Positions 15,982 through 24,860 of a stretch of 64,000 bases of DNA are shown here, piece after piece. The notes below the pieces were generated by a model that was not told the DNA's origin, searched no databases, and worked only from the letters and a program-made list of their open reading frames with translations. Source of the stretch: Cupriavidus lacunae (GTDB lineage Bacteria > Pseudomonadota > Gammaproteobacteria > Burkholderiales > Burkholderiaceae); contig NZ_QKWJ01000032.1 of assembly GCF_003353055.1 (NCBI RefSeq), positions 1-64,000 on the forward strand, written 5' to 3'. Position numbers and translations under genes: made by a program. Positions within the stretch are counted from its first letter, which is position 1; each line of letters begins with the position of its first letter.

Positions 15982-17313
15982 ATGCTGACCCATGAAGAGA
16001 ATGAACTGTTGTGCCGCGTAGAAGGCAATGCCCCAATGGGCAAGCTGATGCGCCAGCACTGGACCCCTGTTTGCCTGATGGAAGAAATCAGCGAACCGGA
16101 CGGCGCGCCGGTCAAGGCTCGCGTCTTCGGCGAAGACCTGGTCGTGTTCCGCGACAACGAAGGCCGCGTCGGTGTGATGGACGAGTATTGCCCGCACCGC
16201 CGCGTATCGCTGGTGTACGGCCGTAACGAAGACGGTGGCCTGCGCTGTCTGTACCACGGCTGGAAGTTCGACGTGCTGGGCAATGTGCTGGAAATGGTGT
16301 CCGAGCCGGCCGCCAGCGGCATGACCGAGAAGGTCAAGCACAAGGCCTATCCTGCGAAGGAATGGGGCGGCATGGTCTGGGCGTACATGGGTCCGCAGGA
16401 CGCCATTCCCGAATTCGTCGCACCCGCCTGGGCACCGACCGCTGACACCCGCGTAAGCATCGCGAAGGCGCTGCTGCCGTGCAACTGGGCACAGATCCTT
16501 GAGGGCGCGATTGATTCCGCACACAGCTCAAGCCTGCACTCGTCCGACTTCGTGCCGGCACGCGTCGGCGGCGCCGAGGCAACGTCGAAGAACTGGCTGC
16601 GTCCGTCCACCGACAAGGCACCGCGCCTGCAGGTCGAGCGCACCGAATATGGTTTCCGCTATGCTGCGCTGCGCCGCCCGATCTTCAACGCCAACACGCA
16701 CGACTACGTGCGCTCGACGGTGTTCGTTGCACCCGGCACCGTGCTGATCCCGCCCAACAACCTGTATAACGTCGCCAACATCAACGTGCCGATGGACGAC
16801 ACGAATACGGCGTTCTACTTCATCGCATGGGGCGATCCCGCGACGACGCCGGAAACCGAAACCTGGCGCAAGTTCCTCCGTCAACAGATCGGCCCCGATC
16901 TGGACGAGCGCTACCGTCCGCTGCGCAACCACGAGAACCGCTTCTGGCAAGACCGCCAAGCCATGAAGGCCGGCAATTTCACCGGCATCACGGGCTTCCC
17001 GAACCAGGACATCGCCATGTGGGTCACGATGGGTCCGATCGCCAATCGTTCGGACGAGCGTCTGGGCGCGAGCGATCTCGCCATTGTCGAATTCCGTCGA
17101 CGCATGCTCGATGCCATCGCAGAATTCGAGCAGGACGCCGAAGCCATCGCTACCGGCGCAAAGGCGATCCCGCAGACGGTCTGTTCGTATCAGGCAGTGG
17201 TGCCGAAGGAAACCAACTGGCGTGCGTACGCCGCCCGTTATGTCAGCGCGAAACATGCCCTGCCGGATAACGAGCCCGCAGCGATCGCCACCGACTATCA
17301 GGTCAGGCAATAA
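15982..17313 (+). CDS. ophA2: phthalate 4,5-dioxygenase oxygenase subunit
   Basis: 443 residues. Rieske [2Fe-2S] ligands are Cys70-His72 (CPHRR) and Cys89-His92 (CLYHGW). The mononuclear iron site is Asp178, His181 and His186 in AIDSAHSSSLH. The family is the phthalate oxygenase type (alpha subunit only), paired with a single flavin/iron-sulfur reductase (OphA1). It converts phthalate to cis-4,5-dihydrodiol. The start ATG has GGAG seven bases upstream. The dehydrogenase gene follows within about 15 bp. The assignment rests on the complete phthalate gene set around it; close relatives act on chlorobenzoate or phenoxybenzoate. Confidence 0.9.
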   Translation: MLTHEENELLCRVEGNAPMGKLMRQHWTPVCLMEEISEPDGAPVKARVFGEDLVVFRDNEGRVGVMDEYCPHRRVSLVYGRNEDGGLRCLYHGWKFDVLGNVLEMVSEPAASGMTEKVKHKAYPAKEWGGMVWAYMGPQDAIPEFVAPAWAPTADTRVSIAKALLPCNWAQILEGAIDSAHSSSLHSSDFVPARVGGAEATSKNWLRPSTDKAPRLQVERTEYGFRYAALRRPIFNANTHDYVRSTVFVAPGTVLIPPNNLYNVANINVPMDDTNTAFYFIAWGDPATTPETETWRKFLRQQIGPDLDERYRPLRNHENRFWQDRQAMKAGNFTGITGFPNQDIAMWVTMGPIANRSDERLGASDLAIVEFRRRMLDAIAEFEQDAEAIATGAKAIPQTVCSYQAVVPKETNWRAYAARYVSAKHALPDNEPAAIATDYQVRQ

Positions 17314-17328
17314 GCGATGGAGCCGGCC

Positions 17329-18504
17329 ATGGAACAGCGCCGTTTGCGCATCGGGGTGGCAGGACTGGGGCGAGCGTTTTCGCTGATGTTGCCCACCTTC
17401 CTGCAGGACCCGAGGGTTCAACTCGTCGCCGCGTGCGACCCGCGCGAGGAAGCACGGCAGCAGTTCGCCGCCGATTTCGGCGCACGGACCTACGCGGACG
17501 TGCTGGACCTGGCCGGCGACCCCGATGTGGAAGTCATCTACGTGGCCAGCCCCCATCAGTTTCACGCCCAGCACACCGAAATTGCCGCAGCCAACGGCAA
17601 GCACGTGCTGGTCGAGAAGCCGATGGCGCTCAACGCGGCCGACTGCGATCGCATGATCGCCGCGTGCCGGGCTGCAAACGTGCATCTGATCGTCGGACAC
17701 TGCCACAGCTTCGATACGCCGTACCTGCGTACGCGCGAACTGATCCGTTCGGGCGATTTCGGTGCGGTGAAGATGATCCAGGCCTTCAACTACACCGACT
17801 ATCTATACCGGCCGCGCCGCCCGGAGGAACTCATGACGGCTGAAGGTGGCGGTGCCGTATTCAGCCAGGCCGCGCACCAGGTCGATATCGTGCGGATGCT
17901 CGCGGGCTCGCGCGCGACGCGCCTGCGCGCAAGTGTCGGCCGGTGGGACTCGAAGCGTCCGACCGAAGGCGCGTACTCGGCGCTGATCTGGTTCGAGAAT
18001 GGCGCCTATGCCTCCCTCTCGTACAGTGGGTATGGCCACTTCAACAGTGACGAGTGGATGGGCTGGATCGGCGAGATGGGTGACCACGCAAATCCCGATG
18101 CCTACGGTGGCGCTCGGAGGCGGCTTGCGACCCTCTCCTCCTCGAATGATGAAGCGCAGCTCAAGGCCGCCGGCACGTATGGCGGCGCCGCATACAAGCC
18201 GCCCTCCACCGCGGCAGACGAGCCGACACGCTGTCATCAGCATTTCGGCCCGGTGATCGTCGCGTGCGAACACGCCGATCTGCGCCCCCTGCCCGATTCC
18301 ATCATCGTGTACGGCGACCAGCAACGGGAGACGCTGCCGCTTTCCCGCCCCACCGTGCCGCGCGGTGAAGTGATCGACGAACTCTACGAGGCCGTCATCG
18401 CGGGGCAGGCGCCTCTTCATGACGGTAAGTGGGCAAAGGGCACGCTAGAGATTTGCATCGCCATACTGAAATCGAGCGAAACCGGCAAAGACGTAGCGCT
18501 CTGA
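17329..18504 (+). CDS. ophB: 4,5-dihydro-4,5-dihydroxyphthalate dehydrogenase
   Basis: 391 residues (395 from an ATG at 17317; the one at 17329 has GGAG at a better distance). It has the Gfo/Idh/MocA fold: an N-terminal Rossmann motif ([10 protein letters not shown]) and the conserved HVLVEKP with the catalytic-site Lys. The C-terminal half is the substrate/dimer barrel. It matches Pht4/OphB, which rearomatises the dihydrodiol to 4,5-dihydroxyphthalate with NAD+. It is cotranscribed with ophA2 and followed by a terminator. Confidence 0.88.
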   Translation: MEQRRLRIGVAGLGRAFSLMLPTFLQDPRVQLVAACDPREEARQQFAADFGARTYADVLDLAGDPDVEVIYVASPHQFHAQHTEIAAANGKHVLVEKPMALNAADCDRMIAACRAANVHLIVGHCHSFDTPYLRTRELIRSGDFGAVKMIQAFNYTDYLYRPRRPEELMTAEGGGAVFSQAAHQVDIVRMLAGSRATRLRASVGRWDSKRPTEGAYSALIWFENGAYASLSYSGYGHFNSDEWMGWIGEMGDHANPDAYGGARRRLATLSSSNDEAQLKAAGTYGGAAYKPPSTAADEPTRCHQHFGPVIVACEHADLRPLPDSIIVYGDQQRETLPLSRPTVPRGEVIDELYEAVIAGQAPLHDGKWAKGTLEICIAILKSSETGKDVAL

Positions 18505-18520
18505 TCCTCGCCAGAAAACA

Positions 18521-18553
18521 AGAGCCCTCGCACAGCGAGGGCTTTTCGTTTTT
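18521..18553 (+). terminator. intrinsic terminator after ophB
   Basis: GCCCTCGC (18524-18531) and GCGAGGGC (18535-18542) close a three-base loop, followed by TTTTCGTTTTT. It ends the ophA2-ophB transcript and lies just before the 3' end of the convergent nadC gene. Confidence 0.85.
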
Positions 18554-18596
18554 GTGTGGCTCGGCGAGCAGCCGACGAGGACTGCCCCAGCCAACA

Positions 18597-19418
18597 CTAC
18601 GCGCCTAGCGCCTCAACCCGCAGCGAGAAATCCACCGCCCTGACGTGCTTTGTGAGCCCGCCAACCGAAATGCGGTCCACGCCCGTTTCCGCAATCGCAA
18701 GCAGCGTTTCCTTCGTCACGCCGCCTGACACCTCCAGGCTCGCGCGCCCGTTGTTGATGCGCACCGCCTCGCGCATTTGTTCCAGCGAGAAATTATCGAG
18801 CAGGATTGCCCCGGCGTCTGCAGAGAGCGCTTGCGCCAGTTCATCCAGCGTCTCGACCTCAACCTGCACCGGCACGCCCGCACCAAGTACCTGTGCAGCT
18901 CGCACAGTCGGCGCAATCCCACCACCCGCTGCGACGTGGTTCTCCTTGATCAGGATCCCGTCATACAGTCCTCGGCGATGGTTCTCGCCACCACCGATGC
19001 GCACCGCATATTTTTGCGCCAAGCGCAGTCCGGGCAGGGTCTTTCTGGTGTCGAGAACCCGCGCCCTTGTGCCCTTGACGATCTCCACCAAGGCGTGCGT
19101 CGCCGTGGCCACGCCCGACAGCAGTTGGATGAAATTGAGCGCCGTGCGCTCCGCAGTCAGAATGCCGCACGCCGGCCCGCTGATCTGGCATACCGCCTGC
19201 CCTTCGCGCATCCATTCGCCTTCGCCAACGAACCATTTGATCGTGATGCCCGGCTCGCACTGCCGCAGGGCTTCTTCAAACCATGGCCTGCCGCACAGCA
19301 CCGCAGCTTCGCGCACCGTGAGGACGGCCTCGGCCGAGGCGACAGGGTCGACGAGCTGGGACGTCCAGTCGATATTGCCAAGATCTTCCGCGAGCGCTTC
19401 GCAGACATTGCGCGTCAT
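18597..19418 (-). CDS. nadC: quinolinate phosphoribosyltransferase (carboxylating)
   Basis: 273 residues from MTRNVCEALAEDLG. A GTG/ATG further upstream could add 15-50 residues, and the family usually has 280-295. Motifs include TAERTALNFIQLLSGVAT, LDTRKTLPGLRLAQKYAVRI, GGGENHRRGLYDGILIKENH and VEVETLDEL, covering the PRPP and quinolinate sites. It makes nicotinate mononucleotide plus CO2 from quinolinate and PRPP. Lying inside the phthalate cluster, downstream of the MarR gene on the same strand, it matches the QPRTase known from the Burkholderia DBO1 phthalate locus. There it is thought to offset inhibition of NAD synthesis by phthalate, a quinolinate analogue. Confidence 0.88.
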   Translation of the reverse strand: MTRNVCEALAEDLGNIDWTSQLVDPVASAEAVLTVREAAVLCGRPWFEEALRQCEPGITIKWFVGEGEWMREGQAVCQISGPACGILTAERTALNFIQLLSGVATATHALVEIVKGTRARVLDTRKTLPGLRLAQKYAVRIGGGENHRRGLYDGILIKENHVAAGGGIAPTVRAAQVLGAGVPVQVEVETLDELAQALSADAGAILLDNFSLEQMREAVRINNGRASLEVSGGVTKETLLAIAETGVDRISVGGLTKHVRAVDFSLRVEALGA

Positions 19419-19585
19419 TGCCGCGCGGGTTGCTACATCCACTTGAAAGGTCCGTATATTGAGCGGAAAAACCGCATGAGATCGACAGCGGCCGCACTGA
19501 TGCGCCGCCGCCAATCCATTGAATATGTGAAGAAGGGACACCTGGCGACGACCGATGCGAGCCGCCGCACGCATCAGGTACTTTC

Positions 19586-20164
19586 CTACTCCTCGCCGCG
19601 CGCGGCGATCAGACTGCCCATTTCCCGCGTGGACGGGATCCGCAGCGCCGGATCATCCGCCTCGGCTTCATCGCGCGCCATGTTTTCGATGATCGTCAGG
19701 AGCACCTTGCGCGCAATGTTGATCTCCGTGGTCTTCAGGCCCTTTACACTGATCTCGTTGACTTCTTCAGCCAGGGGAACGAGCTTGTTTTTCAGGCTAC
19801 GGCCGCGGGGCGTGAGATACACGTGCGTGTTCTTGCGATTGCCCGGGGCATAGTGACGCTCGACGTATCCGAGCTTTTCCATCGCGGACACCGCGCTGAA
19901 AGTGGTCGGTGTGGTGGTGCCGGCCTCGTCGCTGAGTTCTTTCTGCGTCAGCCCGTCGGTGACCCACAGGATGCGCAGGAACGCCCAATGGCCAAATGAG
20001 ACCTCATGCTGCGCCAGGCGCATCTGCAGCCCACGCACCATCGCGCGGGCTGCATCCTTGACCAAGTGGGCAAGACGATCGTCCGGCACGGCCTCGCGCC
20101 AATGCCGCAGGATGGGATCCTCTCTGGAAGCCTTTACCTTGCCAGAAGAACGTGTTGCAACCAT
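19586..20164 (-). CDS. MarR-family regulator of the phthalate cluster
   Basis: 192 residues from MVATRSSGKV; the ATG has GAGGAAAG just upstream, so I prefer it to an in-frame ATG 12 codons earlier. A winged-helix core is evident (FLRILWVTDGLTQKELSDEA ... TTFSAVSAMEKLGYVER ... PRGRSLKNKLVPLAEE), with a longer than usual N-terminal arm. Likely effectors are phthalate or a pathway intermediate. Probable targets are the three ATTAGANNTCTAGT palindromes at the cluster's promoters. It lies 167 bp upstream of nadC on the same strand and may be cotranscribed with it. Confidence 0.85.
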   Translation of the reverse strand: MVATRSSGKVKASREDPILRHWREAVPDDRLAHLVKDAARAMVRGLQMRLAQHEVSFGHWAFLRILWVTDGLTQKELSDEAGTTTPTTFSAVSAMEKLGYVERHYAPGNRKNTHVYLTPRGRSLKNKLVPLAEEVNEISVKGLKTTEINIARKVLLTIIENMARDEAEADDPALRIPSTREMGSLIAARGEE

Positions 20165-20308
20165 GCTTTCCTCGCCGTGACTGTATCCAATATGGTTCAC
20201 ATCATAGCGCGTTCACCGGTGCGCGTGCCGCCTGCTGGCCGCGCACCGATGCCCTGAAAATTCAGAGCAGAAGACGAATGCCGACCGCTGTCCCGCCCCC
20301 TTGGTACC

Positions 20309-20334
20309 GCGCATCTGCCTCCTGCCAGATGCGC
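20309..20334 (-). terminator. hairpin after ophC
   Basis: GCGCATCTG (20309-20317) pairs with CAGATGCGC (20326-20334) around an eight-base loop. It starts 27 bp past the ophC stop codon on the minus strand. No long T tract follows, so termination may be weak. Confidence 0.5.
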
Positions 20335-20360
20335 GACGGCATCAACGCCCGCTGCGGGAA

Positions 20361-21353
20361 TCAGATCTTGAAGCTTTCCAGGCTGGCTGGGTGGAACAAC
20401 TCAGCCGGCTGAAGACGACGGCTCGACAGCCCCTCGGCGTGGTGCTGCGCAAGGAAGCGGTCGATTACGTGTTCATTGTTGGCGAATCCGTACGACCAGA
20501 AATCGTGACCCATCAGGCGTCGCGCGTTGCGCAGTTGGTCTTCGATGAACGGAAGCGTGACCTTGGTGGCCGACGTATCGCTCAAACGTGCAAGCGCCAC
20601 TTCCTTCGAATGCTCGAAGGCCTTCACGATGGCGCCTGGCAGCCACGGATGCTGCTCGGCCAGTGTCTTTCGGATGCCAAGCGTGTGCATGATCGGGAAC
20701 AGCTTGCGGCGCTCGTACCATTCCGCGGCGCTCTTTTGCGGGTCGTCGAAAAGGTACTTGACCTGCGGGTGCCCACGGTCGAAACACGACGGTGCACGCG
20801 GTCCGATCACGCCGTCGATCTCCCCCTCGGCCAGCAGATTGGAAATCGTCTTCCCTTCCGGTGCGTTTTCAAGCATGACGCCTTCCGGCAGCTTCAGCGA
20901 GATCTTCTCCACGCGCGTCGGGTCTTCGTAACCGCCGCGCACCCAGCGGATGTCCGATGCCTTCAAGCCATACTCCTCTTCGAGGAACATGCGGACCCAC
21001 ACGTTGGCCGTGAGTTGGTATTCGGGCACGCCGATCCGCTTGCCTTTCAGGTCTTCCGGCCGGTTGATGCCGCGATCGGCACGCACGTAGATCGAGCTGT
21101 GCCGGAACGCGCGCGACGGGAACACCGGCACGGCGATGTACGGTGAGGTGCCTGCGGCCGTCTTGACCGAATAGCTGCTGAGCGAAAGCTCGCAAATGTC
21201 GTAGTCTGCGTGCCGGAAAGCACGGAAGAAGATCTCTTCCGGGTCCTGCAACATGAACACAGGATCCACGCCGTCGATCTGGACGTCGCCGTCGATCAAC
21301 GGACGCATCCGGTCATAGTTGCCCACGGCGATGGAGAGTTGAAGCTTGCTCAT
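20361..21353 (-). CDS. ophC: 4,5-dihydroxyphthalate decarboxylase
   Basis: 330 residues. The protein has the periplasmic-binding-protein-like fold (NMT1/THI5 type) seen in Pht5/OphC, without a signal peptide (MSKLQLSIAVGNYDRMRPL). Motifs include DICELSLSSY, GIRKTLAEQHPWLPGAIVKA and MGHDFWSYGFANNEHVIDRF. It removes one carboxylate from 4,5-dihydroxyphthalate to give protocatechuate. It lies 45 bp downstream of the permease gene, so the two form an operon read from the operator pair at 22.8-22.9 kb. Length matches the family (about 330). Confidence 0.88.
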   Translation of the reverse strand: MSKLQLSIAVGNYDRMRPLIDGDVQIDGVDPVFMLQDPEEIFFRAFRHADYDICELSLSSYSVKTAAGTSPYIAVPVFPSRAFRHSSIYVRADRGINRPEDLKGKRIGVPEYQLTANVWVRMFLEEEYGLKASDIRWVRGGYEDPTRVEKISLKLPEGVMLENAPEGKTISNLLAEGEIDGVIGPRAPSCFDRGHPQVKYLFDDPQKSAAEWYERRKLFPIMHTLGIRKTLAEQHPWLPGAIVKAFEHSKEVALARLSDTSATKVTLPFIEDQLRNARRLMGHDFWSYGFANNEHVIDRFLAQHHAEGLSSRRLQPAELFHPASLESFKI

Positions 21354-21398
21354 TTATGTTCCTTTCTAACAATCGAAATCTGTCCGTTGCGTGCGCGC

Positions 21399-22745
21399 TC
21401 ACGCACCGGATTTCGGCGCCTGTTGCTCACGTGGCACACCGAAGAGGACCGCAACACCGCCAGCGAAGACCAGCACGGCAACCAGCAAGATGCCCGCCGA
21501 GAAACTGCCCGTCACGGTCTTCACCCAGCCGAGCACGATCGGGGCGAAGAAGGCGCCGACCTGGCCGAGACTGCTGATGACGCCGATCCCGCCCGCGGCC
21601 GCCTCGTCCTTGAGGTAGTTCGGCGGAATGGTCCAGATGATGGCCGCGGCGGCGAAATAGCTCACCGAAACGAGGCTCAGGCACACGATCGCAGCGGCCG
21701 GGCTGTGGGTCAGCATCGTCAACAGCGTTGCTCCCGCGGCACCCGCCGTCGTAGACAGAAAGAAGTGCCAGCGACGCTCAAGCCGCATATCGGAGCTGCG
21801 TGCAATCAGCAGCATGGCAACGGCGCCAACGATGTACGGCAACGCCGACAGGAAGCCGATCTCCAGCATGTTGGAGATGCCCGTCTGCTTGATGATGGTT
21901 GGCGTCCAATAGTTCAGGATCGTGCCGCAAATGGGTACCGTGGCCCAGCCTGCTGCAATCACATAGACGCGCGGGTCGCGCAGCGCAATCATCAGGCGGC
22001 TCGGCGCGCTGTCCGGTTTCTGGCGGTGTTCTTCCTCCAGGGCGGCCACGACGATGCGCTTTTGCGCAGCAGTCAGCCACGCCGCATCCTGCGGTTTGTC
22101 GACCAGGTAGAACCAGGCAAACACACCTGCAAGCACAGCTGGCAGGCCCTCAAGGAACAGCAGCCACTGCCAGTTGCGGAAGCCCCAGACATCCGTGAAA
22201 TTCTGGAGAATCAGGCCCGAAAGCGGGCCGCCGATGATGCCGGCCACGGCAATCGCCAGCAGGAATCGCGACGTAATACGGGCGCGACGCTTCGCGGGAT
22301 ACCAGAACGAGAGATAGAGAATGATCCCCGGCCAGAAGCCCGCCTCCGCCGCACCGAGCAGCGTCCGGGCGAGGTAGAACTGCCAGGGCGCGTTCATGAA
22401 AGCCATGGCGGTGGAAATGGCGCCCCACAACAGCATGATCCGGGTCACGGTCTTGCGTGCGCCGATGCGCCTGAGCAGCAACGTGCTCGGCACTTCGAGC
22501 AGGATGTAGCCAATGAAGAACAGGCTCACACCGAGCCCGTATGCGGCATCGCTCAGTCCCAGGTCCTGTTGCAACTGCAACTGCGCGAAGCTGATATTGA
22601 CGCGATCGAGGTAGTTCAGTACCCAGCAGAAGAACAAGAAGCTCATCAGCCTGAGTGTGATCTTGCGATAGGTCGCCTCGACGGCTACGCAATCGGTGCT
22701 CGGATGCGGGGGCGCATCCGCGTAGCTCAACGTGGAATCTTGCAT
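21399..22745 (-). CDS. ophD: MFS phthalate permease
   Basis: 448 residues with 12 predicted membrane helices, of the anion:cation symporter (ACS) subfamily that includes Pht1/OphD and tartrate/glucarate porters. Recognisable segments are [20 protein letters not shown] near the N-terminus and [20 protein letters not shown] in the fourth-fifth helix region. It probably imports phthalate with protons. It is divergent from ophA1, with two operators in the 250-bp gap, and followed closely by ophC. Confidence 0.86.
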   Translation of the reverse strand: MQDSTLSYADAPPHPSTDCVAVEATYRKITLRLMSFLFFCWVLNYLDRVNISFAQLQLQQDLGLSDAAYGLGVSLFFIGYILLEVPSTLLLRRIGARKTVTRIMLLWGAISTAMAFMNAPWQFYLARTLLGAAEAGFWPGIILYLSFWYPAKRRARITSRFLLAIAVAGIIGGPLSGLILQNFTDVWGFRNWQWLLFLEGLPAVLAGVFAWFYLVDKPQDAAWLTAAQKRIVVAALEEEHRQKPDSAPSRLMIALRDPRVYVIAAGWATVPICGTILNYWTPTIIKQTGISNMLEIGFLSALPYIVGAVAMLLIARSSDMRLERRWHFFLSTTAGAAGATLLTMLTHSPAAAIVCLSLVSVSYFAAAAIIWTIPPNYLKDEAAAGGIGVISSLGQVGAFFAPIVLGWVKTVTGSFSAGILLVAVLVFAGGVAVLFGVPREQQAPKSGA

Positions 22746-22830
22746 TGCGTGGTCTCTTGGGGGCGTTTTGTCGACTCGATCGGTCGGACCTCCGCGCTGG
22801 GCGGTGGTGGCCTCTCGTTGTCAACCATTT

Positions 22831-22846
22831 AATTAGACATCTAGTT
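22831..22846. promoter_or_regulatory. phthalate-regulon operator, copy 2
   Basis: AATTAGACATCTAGTT contains ATTAGA-CA-TCTAGT. It lies 86 bp before the ophD start (minus strand) and 148 bp before ophA1 (plus strand). Its half-sites are the same as copies 1 and 3. Confidence 0.65.
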
Positions 22847-22923
22847 ATAAGACTACGAGGACTTGGTGTCCCTGACAAGTGAGGGTTTATACCGAACCCA
22901 CCCACCGATGACATCGCTTGCAT

Positions 22924-22940
22924 AATTAGATCTCTAGTCA
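22924..22940. promoter_or_regulatory. phthalate-regulon operator, copy 3
   Basis: AATTAGATCTCTAGTCA contains ATTAGA-TC-TCTAGT. It lies 54 bp upstream of ophA1, nearly the same distance as copy 1 from ophA2 (51 bp). That shared distance suggests the two oxygenase-component promoters are built alike. Confidence 0.65.
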
Positions 22941-22993
22941 TATGATACAGGCCAACCACTGAAGTGAAACGAGTCAAATAGCGGGAGACAGAC

Positions 22994-23956
22994 ATGACTA
23001 CCCAGGAAAGTGGCTTTCTGCGGCTGAAGATTGCGGAGAAGGAAAAGATTGCACGCGACATCTGGCGCTTTGAGCTGACCGATCCGCAGGGGGCGTCTCT
23101 TCCGCCGTTCGAAGCCGGATCGAATCTGACCGTCGTGGTGCCCAATGGCATGCGCCGCAGCTATTCCCTCTGCAACGATTCGCAGGAAAGTCATCGCTAT
23201 GTCATCGCGGTCAAGCGCGACGGCAACGGTCGCGGCGGCTCCATGAGCCTGATCGACAACACGTCCGCAGGTGATCTGATTGACGTATCCCTGCCGCGAA
23301 ACGAATTCCCGCTAGACGAGCGTGCAAAGTCGTTCATTCTTGTCGCGGGTGGCATTGGTATCACGCCGATGCTCTCGATGGCGCGCCAACTGAAGGCGGA
23401 AGGCTTGCGGGATTTCAAGCTGTACTACCTGGCCCGCGACCCGGAAGGTACGGCGTTCCTGGACGAACTCAGCAGCGACGAGTGGCGCTCGACAGTAAAG
23501 ATTCACCACGATTTCGGTGACCCCGACAGATCATTCGACTTCTGGTCCCTGTTCGAGCGCTCCAAGGCAGCACACATCTACTGCTGCGGCCCTCAGATGC
23601 TGATGGACACGGTGCGTGACATGACGGGGCACTGGCCGTCTGGCACGGTTCACTTTGAGAGCTTCGGCGCAAACAACGCGAAGGCGCAGGTGAACACGCC
23701 GTTTATGGTCCAACTCAAGCGCACGGGCACGTCGCTGGAGATCCCGACGGATCGTTCGATCCTCGACGTGCTGCGCGCCGCAAACGTGCACGTTGCGAGC
23801 TCATGCGAAAGCGGCACCTGCGGATCCTGCCGAACCGCACTGTGCTCGGGTGAGGCGGATCATCGGGATATGGTGCTGCGGGACGACGAGAAAGCAGCGC
23901 AGATCATGGTCTGCGTTTCGCGCGCAAAATCGGGCGAACTGATACTGGACCTCTGA
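22994..23956 (+). CDS. ophA1: phthalate dioxygenase reductase
   Basis: 320 residues in the phthalate-dioxygenase-reductase order: an N-terminal flavin (FMN) domain with RRSYSLCND, an NAD domain (VAGGIGITPMLSMARQL) and a C-terminal plant-type [2Fe-2S] domain (SSCESGTCGSCRTALCSGE). It passes electrons from NADH to the Rieske oxygenase OphA2, whose gene is 5.7 kb away. It is transcribed alone and divergent from ophD; GGGAGA lies just before the ATG. Confidence 0.9.
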   Translation: MTTQESGFLRLKIAEKEKIARDIWRFELTDPQGASLPPFEAGSNLTVVVPNGMRRSYSLCNDSQESHRYVIAVKRDGNGRGGSMSLIDNTSAGDLIDVSLPRNEFPLDERAKSFILVAGGIGITPMLSMARQLKAEGLRDFKLYYLARDPEGTAFLDELSSDEWRSTVKIHHDFGDPDRSFDFWSLFERSKAAHIYCCGPQMLMDTVRDMTGHWPSGTVHFESFGANNAKAQVNTPFMVQLKRTGTSLEIPTDRSILDVLRAANVHVASSCESGTCGSCRTALCSGEADHRDMVLRDDEKAAQIMVCVSRAKSGELILDL

Positions 23957-24157
23957 GCCCGCATCCATGGCAGCGCCCCTGCCCGGCTGTTGCCTACCAG
24001 GTCCATCGTATTGAGCCAACGGCCTTCTGGCAGCCAGTAAGGTGGGAGCAGTACCCATTGATACATCTGCGACGTGCGAAGCTGCCGCCACGTCAGCGCT
24101 GCGGTTCCTGCATCGCATCCCCAGTGCGACATGCGGGCACGACACGAGACCTTGAAC

Positions 24158-24655
24158 ATGAACGACCAGACTTCCTCCCGCGCCCCATCCACCCGGGATG
24201 CCAGTGCGCCAACGCCGACTAGCGACAGCAGTCTCGCCTGGTCCGATGCGCGTCTGCTCGGGTTCACTCCCATGGACGACGTGCATAAGGAGTTCTACGC
24301 GCTTGCACTAAGACTGGTGACCTGCTCGGATGCGAGCGCCGCGGAAGCGGTCGAACAATTCGAAGCGCACGCGATCAGCCATTTCGGTCAGGAAGACGAA
24401 TGGATGCGCTCCACCAATTTCCCCCCGCGAGACTGCCACGTCGACGAGCATGCGGCAGTGCTGAAGTCGATCGGTGAAGTTAAGCAAGCCGTCGCACAGG
24501 GAAATGCCGGCGCCGAACTGGTTCGAACCATCGGGCTGGCCCTCTTTGACTGGTTCCCAGGTCATGCCGACTACCTGGATTCCGCGCTGGCAGCCTGGAT
24601 GACCAAACTGAACATGGGCGGAAAGCCCATCGTGTTGCGCCGGACGCTTGACTGA
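24158..24655 (+). CDS. bacteriohemerythrin
   Basis: 165 residues from MNDQTSSRAP, with an acidic/Pro-rich 25-residue N-terminal tail. The oxo-bridged di-iron ligands can all be assigned: His43 (DVHKEF), His75 and Glu79 (HFGQE), His94 and His98 (HVDEH), His136 and Asp141 (HADYLD). Single-domain hemerythrins bind oxygen and may supply it to oxygenases or sense it. It lies next to the phthalate reductase gene on the same strand but about 200 bp away. An upstream in-frame ATG (24131) is possible. Confidence 0.85.
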   Translation: MNDQTSSRAPSTRDASAPTPTSDSSLAWSDARLLGFTPMDDVHKEFYALALRLVTCSDASAAEAVEQFEAHAISHFGQEDEWMRSTNFPPRDCHVDEHAAVLKSIGEVKQAVAQGNAGAELVRTIGLALFDWFPGHADYLDSALAAWMTKLNMGGKPIVLRRTLD

Positions 24656-24860
24656 ATGGCGCACGAAAGCCACATAGAAATCAGAGCCTTTTGGCCGTGT
24701 GATTGCTCTTGTGCATGGTGAGCAGCGCTCGCGCGGTCCTTGGGCTCGCCCAAGACCACCATCCGGATTACCCCCGCGCGGCGAGCCCACGAATGCCGTC
24801 GTCAGAACGGCATCGCCAAGGGCCGCCGCATGCATTACGATCGTAAAGTGGAGACAATAC

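Noticed and set aside
21210-22832. 540-codon plus-strand frame opposite ophD
   Set aside because: Antisense to an MFS permease with clear motifs; no support of its own.
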